Source: R-RK-3 sp963842775 (GTDB lineage: Bacteria > Pseudomonadota > Alphaproteobacteria > Rhizobiales > Rhodomicrobiaceae). From it: 64,000 nt of DNA. The position numbers and the translations under genes were made by a program. The notes under the pieces are model-generated. The model ran no database searches and was not told where the DNA came from. It saw nothing but the letters and a program-made list of their open reading frames with translations. Below are positions 46,729 through 55,489 of this stretch, piece by piece; the stretch's first letter is position 1, and each line of letters begins with the position of its first letter. The DNA lies in the NCBI GenBank assembly GCA_963842775.1, contig CAWJHQ010000004.1:264272-328271 (forward strand), in the 5' to 3' direction.

Positions 46729-48441
46729 CTATTTTTCCCGCACAACGCGAAATCCATTCGTGTAATACCGCACATCATAATCGTATTTGAAGCGCGCGGC
46801 CGTGCGAACGAAGCGTTGATCGTTGTTGAATGAGCCGCCGCGCAAGACCCGCTCGCGACAGTCCGCCTTGGTAAACGCGGAACCATCCTTGGGCGCAGTC
46901 TTATAATTGTCAGCCCAGCAGTCCTCGACCCATTCCGCGGCATTCCCGGCCATGTCGATGAGGCCGAAGGCATTCGGCGGAAAGGTGCCGGTCGCAACCG
47001 TCTTATTCAGTGGGGTCGTATTGCACCCCGCACAATTGGCGCGATCCTTTTCGACCGCGCTCCCCCAGTAATAAGTGGTTTTAGTGCCCGCGCGCGCGGC
47101 ATATTCCCATTCCGCTTCGCTCGGCAGCCGGTATGCCTTGCCGGTTTTTCGCGATAGCCATGCCACATACGCTTTTGCATCATTCCAATCGAGATCGGAA
47201 GCAGGTCTCAGCCCTCGCCCCTGACCGCGGTCTCCCGGCCGGTATTGGCAGCCGCCTTCGCTCAGGCATGCATCCCATTCATCGAACGTCACCTCCCGTC
47301 TGCCCATGTAGAAGGGCTTGGAAATCGTGACATCATGAACGGGAGATTCAAAGGCGAACACCTCCGTGGAGCCCATCGACGCAGATCCCGCGGGAATAAG
47401 CATGAGCTCGGGACAAACCGGACAATCGCGTATCGGTGCGGCAGGCGCAGCCGGCGGTGATCCGACCAGATTGGGCGCAGCGGGCGCGGCGGCTGGTGCG
47501 GCTGGCGCTTTAGGTTGAAGCGCCGCCAGCTTTGAGCGCGCAATCGGGGCAAACTGCCCATTCGGATAGGCGCTGAGATAAGCCTGAAAATCCACCGCCG
47601 AAGTGCTGGTTTTTATGGTGTCCCAAAAGCCCAGCTCGATGGGGTCGGCCGGCTTCACATTGACCGGTTTGGCGGCGGCCGTACTCACGACCAGGTCCCC
47701 GGAAGGAGCCTCAGTCTGCCACACGCGCTGATCTTTGCCATTGATGCGAGCAACCGCTGCTCGCGTCCGCTCTATCACGTCGTCAAGGGCAAGATCCGGC
47801 GTCTTCATGGCCTGGACAAGCTGCTCGGCAAAAACCCTGCTGGCTTGCGGCGCGTTGCTCACAACTCTGCCTGGCGTAGTCGAACAGACGACCGGGATCC
47901 CTTTCACACTTTCGACGGCGGCAAGGCCGCGCAGACCGCCCGGCAGACGTTGCTGCCACGGATTTGCGCGGCTTGCGTCGAGGATGATGACGCTTCCGGA
48001 CGCGCGTGACACGATGAGGGGATCGACGAAGAGGTCCAGATCCACCGCTTCGCGCCTGAGATCATCGGCGCCCCCGATTTTGGTGTCCAGCGCAACGAGA
48101 TAGTTGCGTCCCTGGTACTGCACGGCGTGGCCGGAATAATAAATGATGCCGGCGGCCCCGCGTTTGAGGGTCTGGGCAAAGGTTGCAAGGCCGCGCTGGA
48201 TCTCCTCTCTTCGCGCATTTTCCAGATAAAGAACGTTGAACCCACCCTCCCGCAGAACATCGGCGACCGATCGCGCGCCATCCACGGCGCTCTCCACGGG
48301 GGCATCCGCATAGGCCCCGATGCCAATGACGAGGGCCACGCGCGGGACATCACCTCTGGAAGCGGCCTCCTGGGCCTGTGCAAAGCCCGCAAAAACCAGC
48401 AGCACAAGCGCGGCCAGAAAAGGTGAGAGCTTCGACAGCAT
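46729..48441 (-). CDS. Secreted caspase-fold (peptidase C14-like) and formylglycine-generating-enzyme (FGE/sulfatase-modifying) fusion, catalytic Cys replaced
   Basis: This 570-aa protein has a signal peptide (about residues 1-24), a caspase/metacaspase fold (about 33-250), a linker with a sequence typical of TPR/SPOR-type FWDTI segments, and an FGE-sulfatase domain (about 350-570) with LMLIPAGSASMGS, GRREVTFDEWDAC, YRLPSEAEWEYAARAG, GLIDMAGNAAEWVED and LRGGSF. The caspase His is present (YYSGHAVQY), but the catalytic Cys of the D-A-C-R motif reads DASRANP, so the protease is probably inactive. It is a lone gene. The caspase-plus-FGE architecture recurs in bacterial conflict and signalling systems. 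Confidence 0.88.
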   Translation of the reverse strand: MLSKLSPFLAALVLLVFAGFAQAQEAASRGDVPRVALVIGIGAYADAPVESAVDGARSVADVLREGGFNVLYLENARREEIQRGLATFAQTLKRGAAGIIYYSGHAVQYQGRNYLVALDTKIGGADDLRREAVDLDLFVDPLIVSRASGSVIILDASRANPWQQRLPGGLRGLAAVESVKGIPVVCSTTPGRVVSNAPQASRVFAEQLVQAMKTPDLALDDVIERTRAAVARINGKDQRVWQTEAPSGDLVVSTAAAKPVNVKPADPIELGFWDTIKTSTSAVDFQAYLSAYPNGQFAPIARSKLAALQPKAPAAPAAAPAAPNLVGSPPAAPAAPIRDCPVCPELMLIPAGSASMGSTEVFAFESPVHDVTISKPFYMGRREVTFDEWDACLSEGGCQYRPGDRGQGRGLRPASDLDWNDAKAYVAWLSRKTGKAYRLPSEAEWEYAARAGTKTTYYWGSAVEKDRANCAGCNTTPLNKTVATGTFPPNAFGLIDMAGNAAEWVEDCWADNYKTAPKDGSAFTKADCRERVLRGGSFNNDQRFVRTAARFKYDYDVRYYTNGFRVVREK

Positions 48442-48461
48442 CGGATCACTCGGGCGCGGAG

Positions 48462-48971
48462 CTAACGAACATAGATCGTAATCTTCTTGGACATCACAGG
48501 GGGCACATGCGGAATATGCGCATGATCCGCCATAAGCAGTTGCAGCGTATGGGTGCCGGGCGTGAGCGTAAGCACCACTTCAGTTTGTCCATTACCAAGA
48601 TGAATGTGATTATAATCTGAAGGGATTGGTTGATTAAGATCCATCTTATCGGCATCGACGAGAAGATGATGATGGCCGGTCAAGGGTTTCACGACGCCAG
48701 CAGGCGCGACGCCCAATCCGCGCAGGCCAAACTGGACGGTGAAACGCTGCGGAACGCGAATGCCGTCGAGCGGATAATGAAAATACACTTCCGCTCCTCT
48801 GGGCGACGCGGTGCGTCCCTGGCCGGCTGCCGGTGCAGCAGCCTCATGCACGCCATGGCTATGATCCTGTGCCAACGCCGCCATGGTGCTCAATCCCAAC
48901 ATGACAATCGTTGCGGCTAGTATTCTGTCCGCCTTCTTGATCAATTGCGTCCCCCCAAACGAGCTAATCAT
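48462..48971 (-). CDS. DUF4399 domain-containing secreted protein (single domain)
   Basis: This protein of about 169 aa starts at ATG 48971, overlapping the stop of the upstream three-domain paralogue. It has a signal peptide (about residues 12-35), a His-rich spacer (DHSHGVHEAA) and one DUF4399 domain: FGLRGLGVAPAGVVKP, GHHHLLVD, DYNHIHLGNGQTEVVLTLTPG, HTLQLLMADHAHIPHVPPV. The His pairs may bind metal. DUF4399 has no established function. A start further upstream in the same frame is possible. Confidence 0.86.
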   Translation of the reverse strand: MISSFGGTQLIKKADRILAATIVMLGLSTMAALAQDHSHGVHEAAAPAAGQGRTASPRGAEVYFHYPLDGIRVPQRFTVQFGLRGLGVAPAGVVKPLTGHHHLLVDADKMDLNQPIPSDYNHIHLGNGQTEVVLTLTPGTHTLQLLMADHAHIPHVPPVMSKKITIYVR

Positions 48972-50265
48972 CATCATCGTCATCATCCTGCCTAAGCCGT
49001 GCATTCGAGTTCGCTCTGCGCTTCACCCGCGCTTGCTTGCGGGCAGCCTTCGGATAGCCAACCGTGACCTTAATCCTCGCCGACATAACGGGCGGGTCAT
49101 GCGGCAGGTGCTGATCATCCGCCAGGATCAGCTGAAGCGTATGCTCCCCCGGCGTCAGGTGAAGCTTCACCTCCGTCTGTCCGGCGCCGAAATGCATGTG
49201 GCTCGGGTCGTTCGGTATTGGCACATCGAGGGGCGGGGTCTCTGAATCGACGATGAGGTGATGGTGCCCGGTATTGGCCTTGCTCACCCCGGCTGGCGCC
49301 ACGCCCATGTTGCGGAGGCCAAATCGGATCGTCGACTTTGGATAGATCAGATCGCCGTCCCGAGGATAGACGAAATAAACGGCAGCATCTGGCGGAGATG
49401 GCTGGCGGCCGGAAGAAGCAGCCGCCTGCGCGGCGCCTGCTTCCGAAACGATGACCCGCACGACTTGGGAAGCGACCGGCGGATCATGCGGCACATGCTG
49501 ATGGTCGCCCAGGAGGAGTTGCAATGAATGCTCTCCCGGCGTCAGCGTCACCTCCGCGCTTGTCTGGCCTCGTCCGAAATGGATGTGGTTCAGGTCGCTG
49601 GGAATCTCCCGGTCAAGGGCAGGAAGAGGTGTATCGATGAGCAGATGGTGATGACCGGTATTCGGTTTCTCCGTACCGGCTGGGGCAATGTCCATGCCGG
49701 AAATACCGAATTTAATGACGGACGTGGCTGTGAGCTTGGCGCCGTCCGTAAGATCGACAAAGAACACCTTGGCATCGCTCGGTGCAGGTGTACGGGTCTT
49801 TTGCACCGTCGCGGGATCGACGAAAACGCGAATGACGTCCGAAACCACGGGAGGATTGTGGGGGATGTGATCGTGATCGGCCAGGAGAAGCTGGAGCGTG
49901 TGGTTACCCGGCGTCAGCGGCAGCTCCACTTCGGTCTGCCCCTTGCCGAAATGGATATGGTTGAAGTCGCTTGGAATCGGCTTGTCGAGCGGCGGCAAGC
50001 CCGTATCGATCAGAAGATGATGATGACCCGCATTGGCTTTTGCTGTGCCTGCGGGAGACAAACTCATTCCAGAAAGACCAAAGCGGATCAGGGAATTAGC
50101 CGGAATTGTTTGGCCATCCTTAAGATCGATGAAGAAAACCTTGGCATCCTTCGGGGCGGGCTGGCGTTGTTGGGCCTTTGTATTCACAGCAAATAAGGAC
50201 ACAAAGGCCAGCATCAAGGCCGTCAGTTGGACACGCATGCTAAAGTGAACCATCATTCTCCCCAC
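48964..50265 (-). CDS. Secreted protein with three tandem DUF4399 domains
   Basis: This 433-aa protein has a signal peptide (to about residue 31) and three DUF4399 copies (about 37-132, 141-244 and 270-383). Each repeats GHHHLLID or GHHHLIVD, then HIHFGKGQTEV or similar, and HTLQLLLADHDHIPHNPPV or similar. The C-terminus is basic, then ends in seven Asp codons formed by a GAT repeat. The first ATGs (50265 or 50250) compete; MVHFSM or MRVQL may be the true start. It is followed by a single-domain paralogue in the same operon. Confidence 0.86.
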   Translation of the reverse strand: MGRMMVHFSMRVQLTALMLAFVSLFAVNTKAQQRQPAPKDAKVFFIDLKDGQTIPANSLIRFGLSGMSLSPAGTAKANAGHHHLLIDTGLPPLDKPIPSDFNHIHFGKGQTEVELPLTPGNHTLQLLLADHDHIPHNPPVVSDVIRVFVDPATVQKTRTPAPSDAKVFFVDLTDGAKLTATSVIKFGISGMDIAPAGTEKPNTGHHHLLIDTPLPALDREIPSDLNHIHFGRGQTSAEVTLTPGEHSLQLLLGDHQHVPHDPPVASQVVRVIVSEAGAAQAAASSGRQPSPPDAAVYFVYPRDGDLIYPKSTIRFGLRNMGVAPAGVSKANTGHHHLIVDSETPPLDVPIPNDPSHMHFGAGQTEVKLHLTPGEHTLQLILADDQHLPHDPPVMSARIKVTVGYPKAARKQARVKRRANSNARLRQDDDDDDD

Positions 50266-50660
50266 TCTACACGCCGAGCGCCTGCGATTATTATGAGCGA
50301 TACGAAAATAATCACCCTCAACTACAAAGGGTACCAGACAGTCCCATTCTGACGCAAAGAGATGTCATAATGAGATCAAAATCAAGTGGGTGTTTACATG
50401 AAGTGTCTTTCCTATTCATGAGCCGCGAAGGCGTCGGTTTCCGTTCACCCCAAAACGTCCCTCAGAATCCAAGCGTCCCATGAAGAAATCACGATGACCG
50501 AATCTTCGGAAGGCGCGATATAATTGCAAAGCTGTAATCTAGGGAACAATCAGAGCCTGATTTTTCAGCTATAAAAGGTTTCACACTGAGACGCATCCCC
50601 CATTCGGGCGAGTTGCGGTCTCGTGAGCACGACTTTTCGGCAAAAGCACGGAGTATATGC
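50266..50660. other. AT-rich divergent promoter region
   Basis: About 395 bp, clearly AT-richer than the surroundings, between the divergent DUF4399 and OmpA-like genes. I recognise no gene or binding motif with confidence; promoters for both directions must be here. Confidence 0.45.
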
Positions 50661-51880
50661 ATGGGCCGGCAAAATAATGTGATCTTGCGTGGCGCCGTGA
50701 TCGCGGCGGCAGTTATGGTCTTTCCCCTCTGCGCGCAGGCTCAGGCCCCTGCGGCAAGCCCTCCCGCGGCACTGCGGCGCCTGCCGCACCGCCCGTACCT
50801 TTCGATACGGCCCTTCTCAATGCCGCGACCGCTTTGTTCTCCAAGGCGCTGCTTCCTCCCGGCGATGACAAGATCGAGCTTGTGATCGATCCGCTGATCG
50901 ATGGCGTGAGCGGCGCACAATCGGCGGCCTCGCATCTCATGGAAAAACGCCTGACCGAGCTTGCACAGAAATCTTATCCCCGCTTCAAGGTGCAGCCATT
51001 CAACAGCGCGACGCTTGAGCGTGCGCCGGTGGTCTTGGTGGGCACTTTCACTGCGATCAATAATGCCGGGGACGCGAACGGAGCCCGTGACGCCTACAGA
51101 ATTTGCCTGGCGCTTGCCGACCTGCGCTCGAAAACGATCATCTCGAAGGGCTTTGCCAAGGCGCTGCCGGATGGAGTTGATGCGACGCCGACGCCATCTT
51201 TTGCCGACAATCCGGTTTGGGCCGAAGATGCGGCGACCATTGCATACATAAAGACGTGCCAGGGAACAAAGGCCGGCGATCCGCTTAATCCTCTCTATGC
51301 CGAACGGATCGGGACGGCGTCGCTGATCAGCGATGGCATCTCGGAATATGACAATAAGCGATACCGCGAAGCGCTCGCCTTCTATCGCACGGCAATGCGC
51401 ATGCCCGGAGGCGACCAGCTTCGCGTCCATAACGGCATCTATCTCGCCAATTGGAAGCTGACCCGGCGCGACGATGCGGCCCAGTCATTTGGCGAACTGG
51501 TTTCGTTCGGCTTAAAGAGCAGCAAGCTTGCGGTCAGGTTGCTGTTCCAGCCAGGCTCGACCCAGTTTCTCGGAGACCAGCAGCTCACCGCGCCCTACCC
51601 CATGTGGATCCAGCAAATCGCGTCCCGGGTGGCCCAGAGCAATACCTGCCTGGAAATTGTAGGGCACACCTCCACGACGGGTCCGGTACAACTCAACGAG
51701 CGCCTCTCCGTTCTGCGGGCACAGACGATAAAATCAACACTGGAGCAAAGCGATCAGCGGTTGGTTGGAAAACTGATCGCGAATGGCATGGGTCCGCGCG
51801 AAGCTTTGATCGGAACCGGGAAAGACGATGCGAGCGACGCTCTTGATCGCCGTGTGGAGTTCAAGGTTCTGAAATGCTGA
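50661..51880 (+). CDS. Secreted OmpA C-terminal-domain protein, N-terminal frameshift
   Basis: This protein of about 406 aa starts at ATG 50661 with a signal peptide (VILRGAVIAAAVMVFPLCAQA); the frame changes in a GC-rich run near 50780, after which the mature protein reads FDTALLNAATALFSKALLPP. The middle region (about residues 60-250) has a TPR-like stretch (YDNKRYREALAFYRTAMRMP). The C-terminus is an OmpA-like peptidoglycan-associated domain: EIVGHTSTTGPVQLNERLSV and ALIGTGKDDASDALDRRVEF. It probably links cell wall and outer membrane. Confidence 0.85.
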
Positions 51881-51892
51881 TCCTGCACCTGT

Positions 51893-51914
51893 GAGCCATG
51901 CTGTTGCATGGCTC
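51893..51914 (+). terminator. Hairpin after the OmpA-like gene
   Basis: A perfect 8-bp stem (GAGCCATG / CATGGCTC) with a 6-base loop begins 13 bases after the stop at 51880. It lacks a T-tract, so intrinsic termination is uncertain. Confidence 0.5.
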
Positions 51915-52006
51915 CAGCTACGCGCATCGCCATGCCAGGATGTGCAGCCACCGCTGCCGGGCATGGACAACGATAACCGGTGGTGAGCAGGGACGGAACG
52001 CGCGCG

Positions 52007-52702
52007 ATGGACAATAAAGCGATTGTGGAATTACTCGCTCGGACGCCCCTGTTCGGGTTGCTGGGCGAGCAAGACCGGGCAGCCGTCGTCGGGCGCATGC
52101 GGCGCGTTCAATTCGAGCCGAACCAGATGATCTTCTCGCGCGGCGATCCCGGCCGCGACCTGTATTTCGTGCTCGAGGGGCGGATTCGGCTGTCCGTCCT
52201 GACGGCCGAAGGACGCGAGCTGTCGTTCGATCACGCCGGCCCCGGACACGTATTTGGCGAGATCGCGACGCTCGATGGAGGCGAGCGTACTGCCGGCGCC
52301 ACTGCGATCGGCCGCGTGCACGCAATGGCGCTGCCGCAAGAGGTGATGATGGAGCTGATCGAGCGCAATCCCAAGGTGGCGGCGGCCGCCATTCGTTTCC
52401 TCTGTCAACGCTTGCGGGAAACCGATCAGAAGTTCGAGGCCGTCGCCCTTTATCGTATCGAGGCTCGGCTGGCGCGACTGATGCTGTCGGTCCTGAAGCT
52501 GCAGGGCGTGATGCCGAAGGACGGCAAAGCCAAGCTCGATCTCGGCATGTCGCAGAGCGAAGTGGGATTGCTGATCGGCGCCAGCCGGCCCAAGGTCAAC
52601 CTTGCGCTCACCACGCTCGAAGACATGGGCGCGATTACCAAATCCGGATCGGGCTATATTTGCGACCTTGAGGAGCTCAAGAGCGTGGCCGATTCGGAAT
52701 AG
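52007..52702 (+). CDS. Crp/Fnr family transcriptional regulator
   Basis: This protein of about 231 aa has a cyclic-nucleotide-binding-like domain (about residues 14-130) and a winged HTH (about 150-220) with LGMSQSEVGLLIGASRPKVNLAL. The phosphate-binding cassette FGEIATLDGGERTAGA keeps the Glu and Arg that contact cAMP in Crp, so cyclic nucleotide binding is plausible. No Fnr-type Cys cluster is present. The start at ATG 52007 is chosen over an upstream GTG. It may respond to the class III cyclases in the region. Confidence 0.93.
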   Translation: MDNKAIVELLARTPLFGLLGEQDRAAVVGRMRRVQFEPNQMIFSRGDPGRDLYFVLEGRIRLSVLTAEGRELSFDHAGPGHVFGEIATLDGGERTAGATAIGRVHAMALPQEVMMELIERNPKVAAAAIRFLCQRLRETDQKFEAVALYRIEARLARLMLSVLKLQGVMPKDGKAKLDLGMSQSEVGLLIGASRPKVNLALTTLEDMGAITKSGSGYICDLEELKSVADSE

Positions 52703-52820
52703 GCGCCGGCAGCCACCGCGCTTACCAAGCCCGATGACTTTCGCGCTGACATCGCCTTCAGAGCGCGGGTACATTCATTCGGTGCGCATGGTGGCATGAG
52801 CCGTTGGCTCAATCGGAATA

Positions 52821-52851
52821 AAAAACCGCAGCATCGAGCTGCGGCTTTTAT
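52821..52851. terminator. Bidirectional rho-independent terminator
   Basis: The stem CCGCAGC / GCTGCGG with a 5-base loop is extended by A/T pairs on both sides, giving T-tracts in both directions. On the minus strand it follows the leader-peptide gene by 26 bases; on the plus strand it follows the Crp/Fnr gene by about 120. Confidence 0.85.
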
Positions 52852-52876
52852 TGGGATGCAGGTTGCGCGAGCCTCT

Positions 52877-53074
52877 CTAGTCGAGGTCACCCCAGAAGTT
52901 TCCAGTCACCGCATAGTTCGCAGCGATCCAACCGCCAGCGAATCCTGCCCCGAAACCTCCAAGGAGCCCCAAAACGGCGAAGATGAGACCACCGTTGACC
53001 TCATCCAACTCGGCGTCCGTCAGGGCGCGTGCTTCCAAGACCTCGTTCTCACTGCCTGTCGCTTCCAAGTTCAT
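52877..53074 (-). CDS. Double-glycine leader peptide, bacteriocin/microcin-like precursor
   Basis: This 65-aa peptide starts at ATG 53074, chosen because GGAG lies seven bases before it; an ATG two codons earlier is too close. The leader (residues 1-29) has the Gly-Gly pattern ALTDAELDEVNGG, typical of class II bacteriocin leaders cut by C39 peptidase ABC exporters. The core (36 residues) begins LIFAVLGLLGGFGAGFAGG, with several GxxxG-like spacings, and ends NFWGDLD, so it is hydrophobic and membrane-active in character. No exporter, immunity or modification gene is adjacent. A strong terminator closes the gene, so it is transcribed alone. Confidence 0.75.
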   Translation of the reverse strand: MNLEATGSENEVLEARALTDAELDEVNGGLIFAVLGLLGGFGAGFAGGWIAANYAVTGNFWGDLD

Positions 53075-53211
53075 TTCCATTCTCCGTTTGACAAATCAAC
53101 CCTGCTCATCGTGAGCGGGCCTGGGTCATTCTCGCGGAAACGGGCGGATCCCTCTATTCCGCGGGGAACACCCTGCGCGATCGGCTGGCACGGCGTCGCA
53201 CGGCTCATGGG

Positions 53212-53316
53212 CCAATGACGACTGCTTTGATGAAATTTTATGTCTCAGCGCCGCCAGATTGTTGACGCTGACGAGCGTGTAGGGATGCTCCGGGCCGAGC
53301 ACGAAATGCATTAAAA
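53212..53316 (-). pseudogene. TPR_10 (kinesin light chain-type) repeat remnant
   Basis: A minus-strand frame reads FVLGPEHPYTLVSVNNLAAL, a near-perfect TPR_10 repeat. Nothing before or after in that frame continues the repeat array, so it is a leftover fragment of a larger TPR protein. TPR_10 arrays are common in NTPase-based conflict proteins. Confidence 0.6.
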
Positions 53317-53904
53317 TGAAAGACGGGTGGTTGCCTCTTCTCGCCGCCGGAGTTCCAGTACAACCAATAAGATAAGGAGAACCCAGAAGTTCAGCCAGTG
53401 CAAAACCCAGATGGCGGCGAGGGCTCTGACCGTCAGGACAAGCCACACCGAAACGCTGATGGCCAAATGCGCAATCAAGCCTCGCAGAGCCGCGAGCGAC
53501 CGCCATCCCATCACCGCAATTCCAAAGTTTACAACCGCAAGTAACGCCGCCGATGCGAACAATATTTGGGCGAAGAGGAGTTGGTTGGGCGCAATTGTGC
53601 CGGGAGACAGGGACCACAAATCGTCAGCATATCTTTCCAAAATAACGAGAAATCGGCCCCCATGCCAAAAACCTGAAAGGTCCCAGAGGCTGGCAACCGA
53701 GATTTCATCCTGAAGGCCGGCCAGCACGCCGGTCGCGATAGCCAATACGCCGCCGCAGGCGACAGCCAGGCTCCGGCAAAAGGGGATCGAGAACATGCCG
53801 CGATTGTCTATGCGCGCAACCAGATCGCGCGCGGCGTCGCTGACGAGCCACGGCAATGCGACGATCAATAAGAGATTTTCCGCAATGGCAACCATAGGCG
53901 ACAT
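53311..53904 (-). CDS. Multi-pass membrane protein of unknown function
   Basis: This protein of about 197 aa (start ATG 53904, or 53895) has about five hydrophobic segments, including LIVALPWLVSDAARDLV, SLAVACGGVLAIATGVLAGL, LLFAQILFASAALLAVVNFG and WLNFWVLLILLVVLELRR. I recognise no family. It ends near the TPR remnant and follows the repeat protein at 53988 on the same strand with 83 bp between. A role beyond an inner-membrane location cannot be read. Confidence 0.65.
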   Translation of the reverse strand: MSPMVAIAENLLLIVALPWLVSDAARDLVARIDNRGMFSIPFCRSLAVACGGVLAIATGVLAGLQDEISVASLWDLSGFWHGGRFLVILERYADDLWSLSPGTIAPNQLLFAQILFASAALLAVVNFGIAVMGWRSLAALRGLIAHLAISVSVWLVLTVRALAAIWVLHWLNFWVLLILLVVLELRRREEATTRLSF

Positions 53905-53987
53905 TGGCGAAGCACGTTCCCCTGCCGGTAAAGCCGGTGGCATCCTGCGGAATCAGCGGGCTGCAGGTTAAGTCCGCCAGCGTATTT

Positions 53988-55190
53988 TCAGTCTTTTTTG
54001 TCGTCTTGCTGCGTCACGAGAATGGCTTCGATCTTTGCAATCCGATCCTCAAGGGAGGTCAGATCGCCCTTCTCCTCTTTCGCCATGTCATACGCATCGA
54101 CCAGCATTTTATTTTGCTCTTCCTCAAAGCTGAACGGGTCGAAAAACACTTCCAGACCGGGCAGCGGGAAGACGTCCACATGCACTTCGCTGATGCGCAT
54201 CCCACCGGAATATTCACCCGCCTTCAGGAGCCTGCGCAGCAGCAGCCCTTCAAAATAGCCGACCGGCCCCGGAGCTTTTTTCACGTAGGCTTCGACCTTG
54301 GCTTTGAACGCCTGCAGCTGTTCGGGGGTGAGGTCCTCTTCGTGCCGGAAGGTCACGGCCAGTTCCGGAATCATCCCGACGCCGACCTTGACGTCCGCCA
54401 GCACGAAGCCGCTTTCCTTGAGCAGAACTGAGAACTCGCTCGTGGGGTCGGCCCGAAGGTGGTTCTCGACGTGCTTTATGACGCTGATCGACCAATCCTC
54501 CATGGTGGAGAGGCCGTTGAAAGTGTGCGAGGCAGCGCCGATGGCCAGGCTAGCCGCAGTGCTTGTATTTGTGGCGATCCACGTGCCGGTGTCCTGGGCC
54601 GTGGATGCCGCGGCGCTGGATTTCGCGACGACCCAATCGCTCGTGTCCCGGGCAGCGCTCGCGGTCGCCGCCGCCCATTTTTCGATGTCCTGAAGCGCGA
54701 GCACGGCCCTGTTTGAACTGGACGCAATCCACTCGCTCGTATCCCGAGCCGCGCTCACCACACAATGCGAGCTTGCGGCGATCCATTGGCTCGTGTTCTG
54801 CGCTGCGATTGCCGCCGCGTTCGAGCTTGAAGCGATCCATTCACCCACGTGCCGAGTCACTTTCATGATCGGCTGTATTGTCGTTGTGTGAACGAAATGA
54901 CCGATCCCATCCTGATGGGTTGCCGTTGGCTCGGTGGAGGGCTTGGCGAACTTGACCTCCGTCCCCTCGCCTGCGCCGGCGGCATTCGCGCCCGCTGTGA
55001 TGGCGGCTTCGGACACAGGAGCGGTGATCTGCATCGCGCTCGGACCTGCCGCGATGGCGGTCTCTGTCACAGGGGCTACGATTTGCACTGCATTTGCGGC
55101 GGCGTATTGACTAACGCTCTGGGCAAGTGCCGGACCATGAGCGAGTAATGCGATGAGGGCGGCGACGGTCGTCGAAAGTGGGGGCGTCAT
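53988..55190 (-). CDS. Secreted protein with six 18-residue W-containing helical repeats, unknown function
   Basis: This 400-aa protein has a signal peptide (about residues 1-23), a Thr/Ala-rich spacer, then six repeats (about 114-217) with consensus DTSxWIAxSSxxAxxAAx, for example NTSQWIAASSHCVVSAAR and DTSDWVVAKSSAAASTAQ; one unit is shorter. The 18-residue period fits a stacked amphipathic helix. The C-terminal domain (about 225-375) looks conserved, with DWSISVIKHVENHLRADP and FFDPFSFEEEQNKM, and is followed by a coiled-coil tail (LEDRIAKIEAIL). I recognise no family. It is 14 bases downstream of the small protein at 55205. Confidence 0.72.
   Translation of the reverse strand: MTPPLSTTVAALIALLAHGPALAQSVSQYAAANAVQIVAPVTETAIAAGPSAMQITAPVSEAAITAGANAAGAGEGTEVKFAKPSTEPTATHQDGIGHFVHTTTIQPIMKVTRHVGEWIASSSNAAAIAAQNTSQWIAASSHCVVSAARDTSEWIASSSNRAVLALQDIEKWAAATASAARDTSDWVVAKSSAAASTAQDTGTWIATNTSTAASLAIGAASHTFNGLSTMEDWSISVIKHVENHLRADPTSEFSVLLKESGFVLADVKVGVGMIPELAVTFRHEEDLTPEQLQAFKAKVEAYVKKAPGPVGYFEGLLLRRLLKAGEYSGGMRISEVHVDVFPLPGLEVFFDPFSFEEEQNKMLVDAYDMAKEEKGDLTSLEDRIAKIEAILVTQQDDKKD
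54540..54851 (-). repeat. Six 54-bp (18-codon) coding repeats
   Basis: Tandem units each encode about 18 residues with an invariant Trp at position 5 (EWIA, QWIA, EWIA, KWAA, DWVV, TWIA). The fourth unit is four codons short. They lie inside the secreted repeat protein. Confidence 0.8.
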
Positions 55191-55204
55191 GATCGAGCTC
55201 TCTC

Positions 55205-55489
55205 TCAGGGCAGGATTGAATCGACCGGTTCCGATGGGCGGCTGAGCTTCTGATGAACGCGGTTCAGGAGGTCCCGGCGGCGGATTTTATCCGGGAGCGT
55301 CCGGCGGTCGGACCAATCGGGCATTTCGGATGTATAGGGGATCAGAGCGGTCAGGTTCGATATTCCGGCGCTCGCCTGCGGCCAGAAAGAGGACCACTTT
55401 CGTTCCGACGACACGTCCGCGACGAAAGACGCCGAAAAAATCGCCAGTCCGACGGAAGCGCCAAATCCGATTTGAGATGACCGTCTCAT
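55205..55489 (-). CDS. Small secreted or membrane-anchored protein, unknown
   Basis: This protein of about 94 aa begins MRRSSQIGFGASVGLAIFSA, a plausible signal or anchor, followed by a charged C-terminus (DKIRRRDLLNRVHQKL). I recognise no family, and the competing frame in the same place (55287-55556) looks less coding. It precedes the repeat protein by 14 bases on the same strand, so they are probably co-transcribed. Confidence 0.5.
   Translation of the reverse strand: MRRSSQIGFGASVGLAIFSASFVADVSSERKWSSFWPQASAGISNLTALIPYTSEMPDWSDRRTLPDKIRRRDLLNRVHQKLSRPSEPVDSILP

Noticed and set aside
53126..53617. A 163-codon minus-strand frame beyond the TPR_10 fragment
   Set aside because: Only the single TPR-like unit is recognisable; the remainder overlaps the membrane protein gene in another frame.
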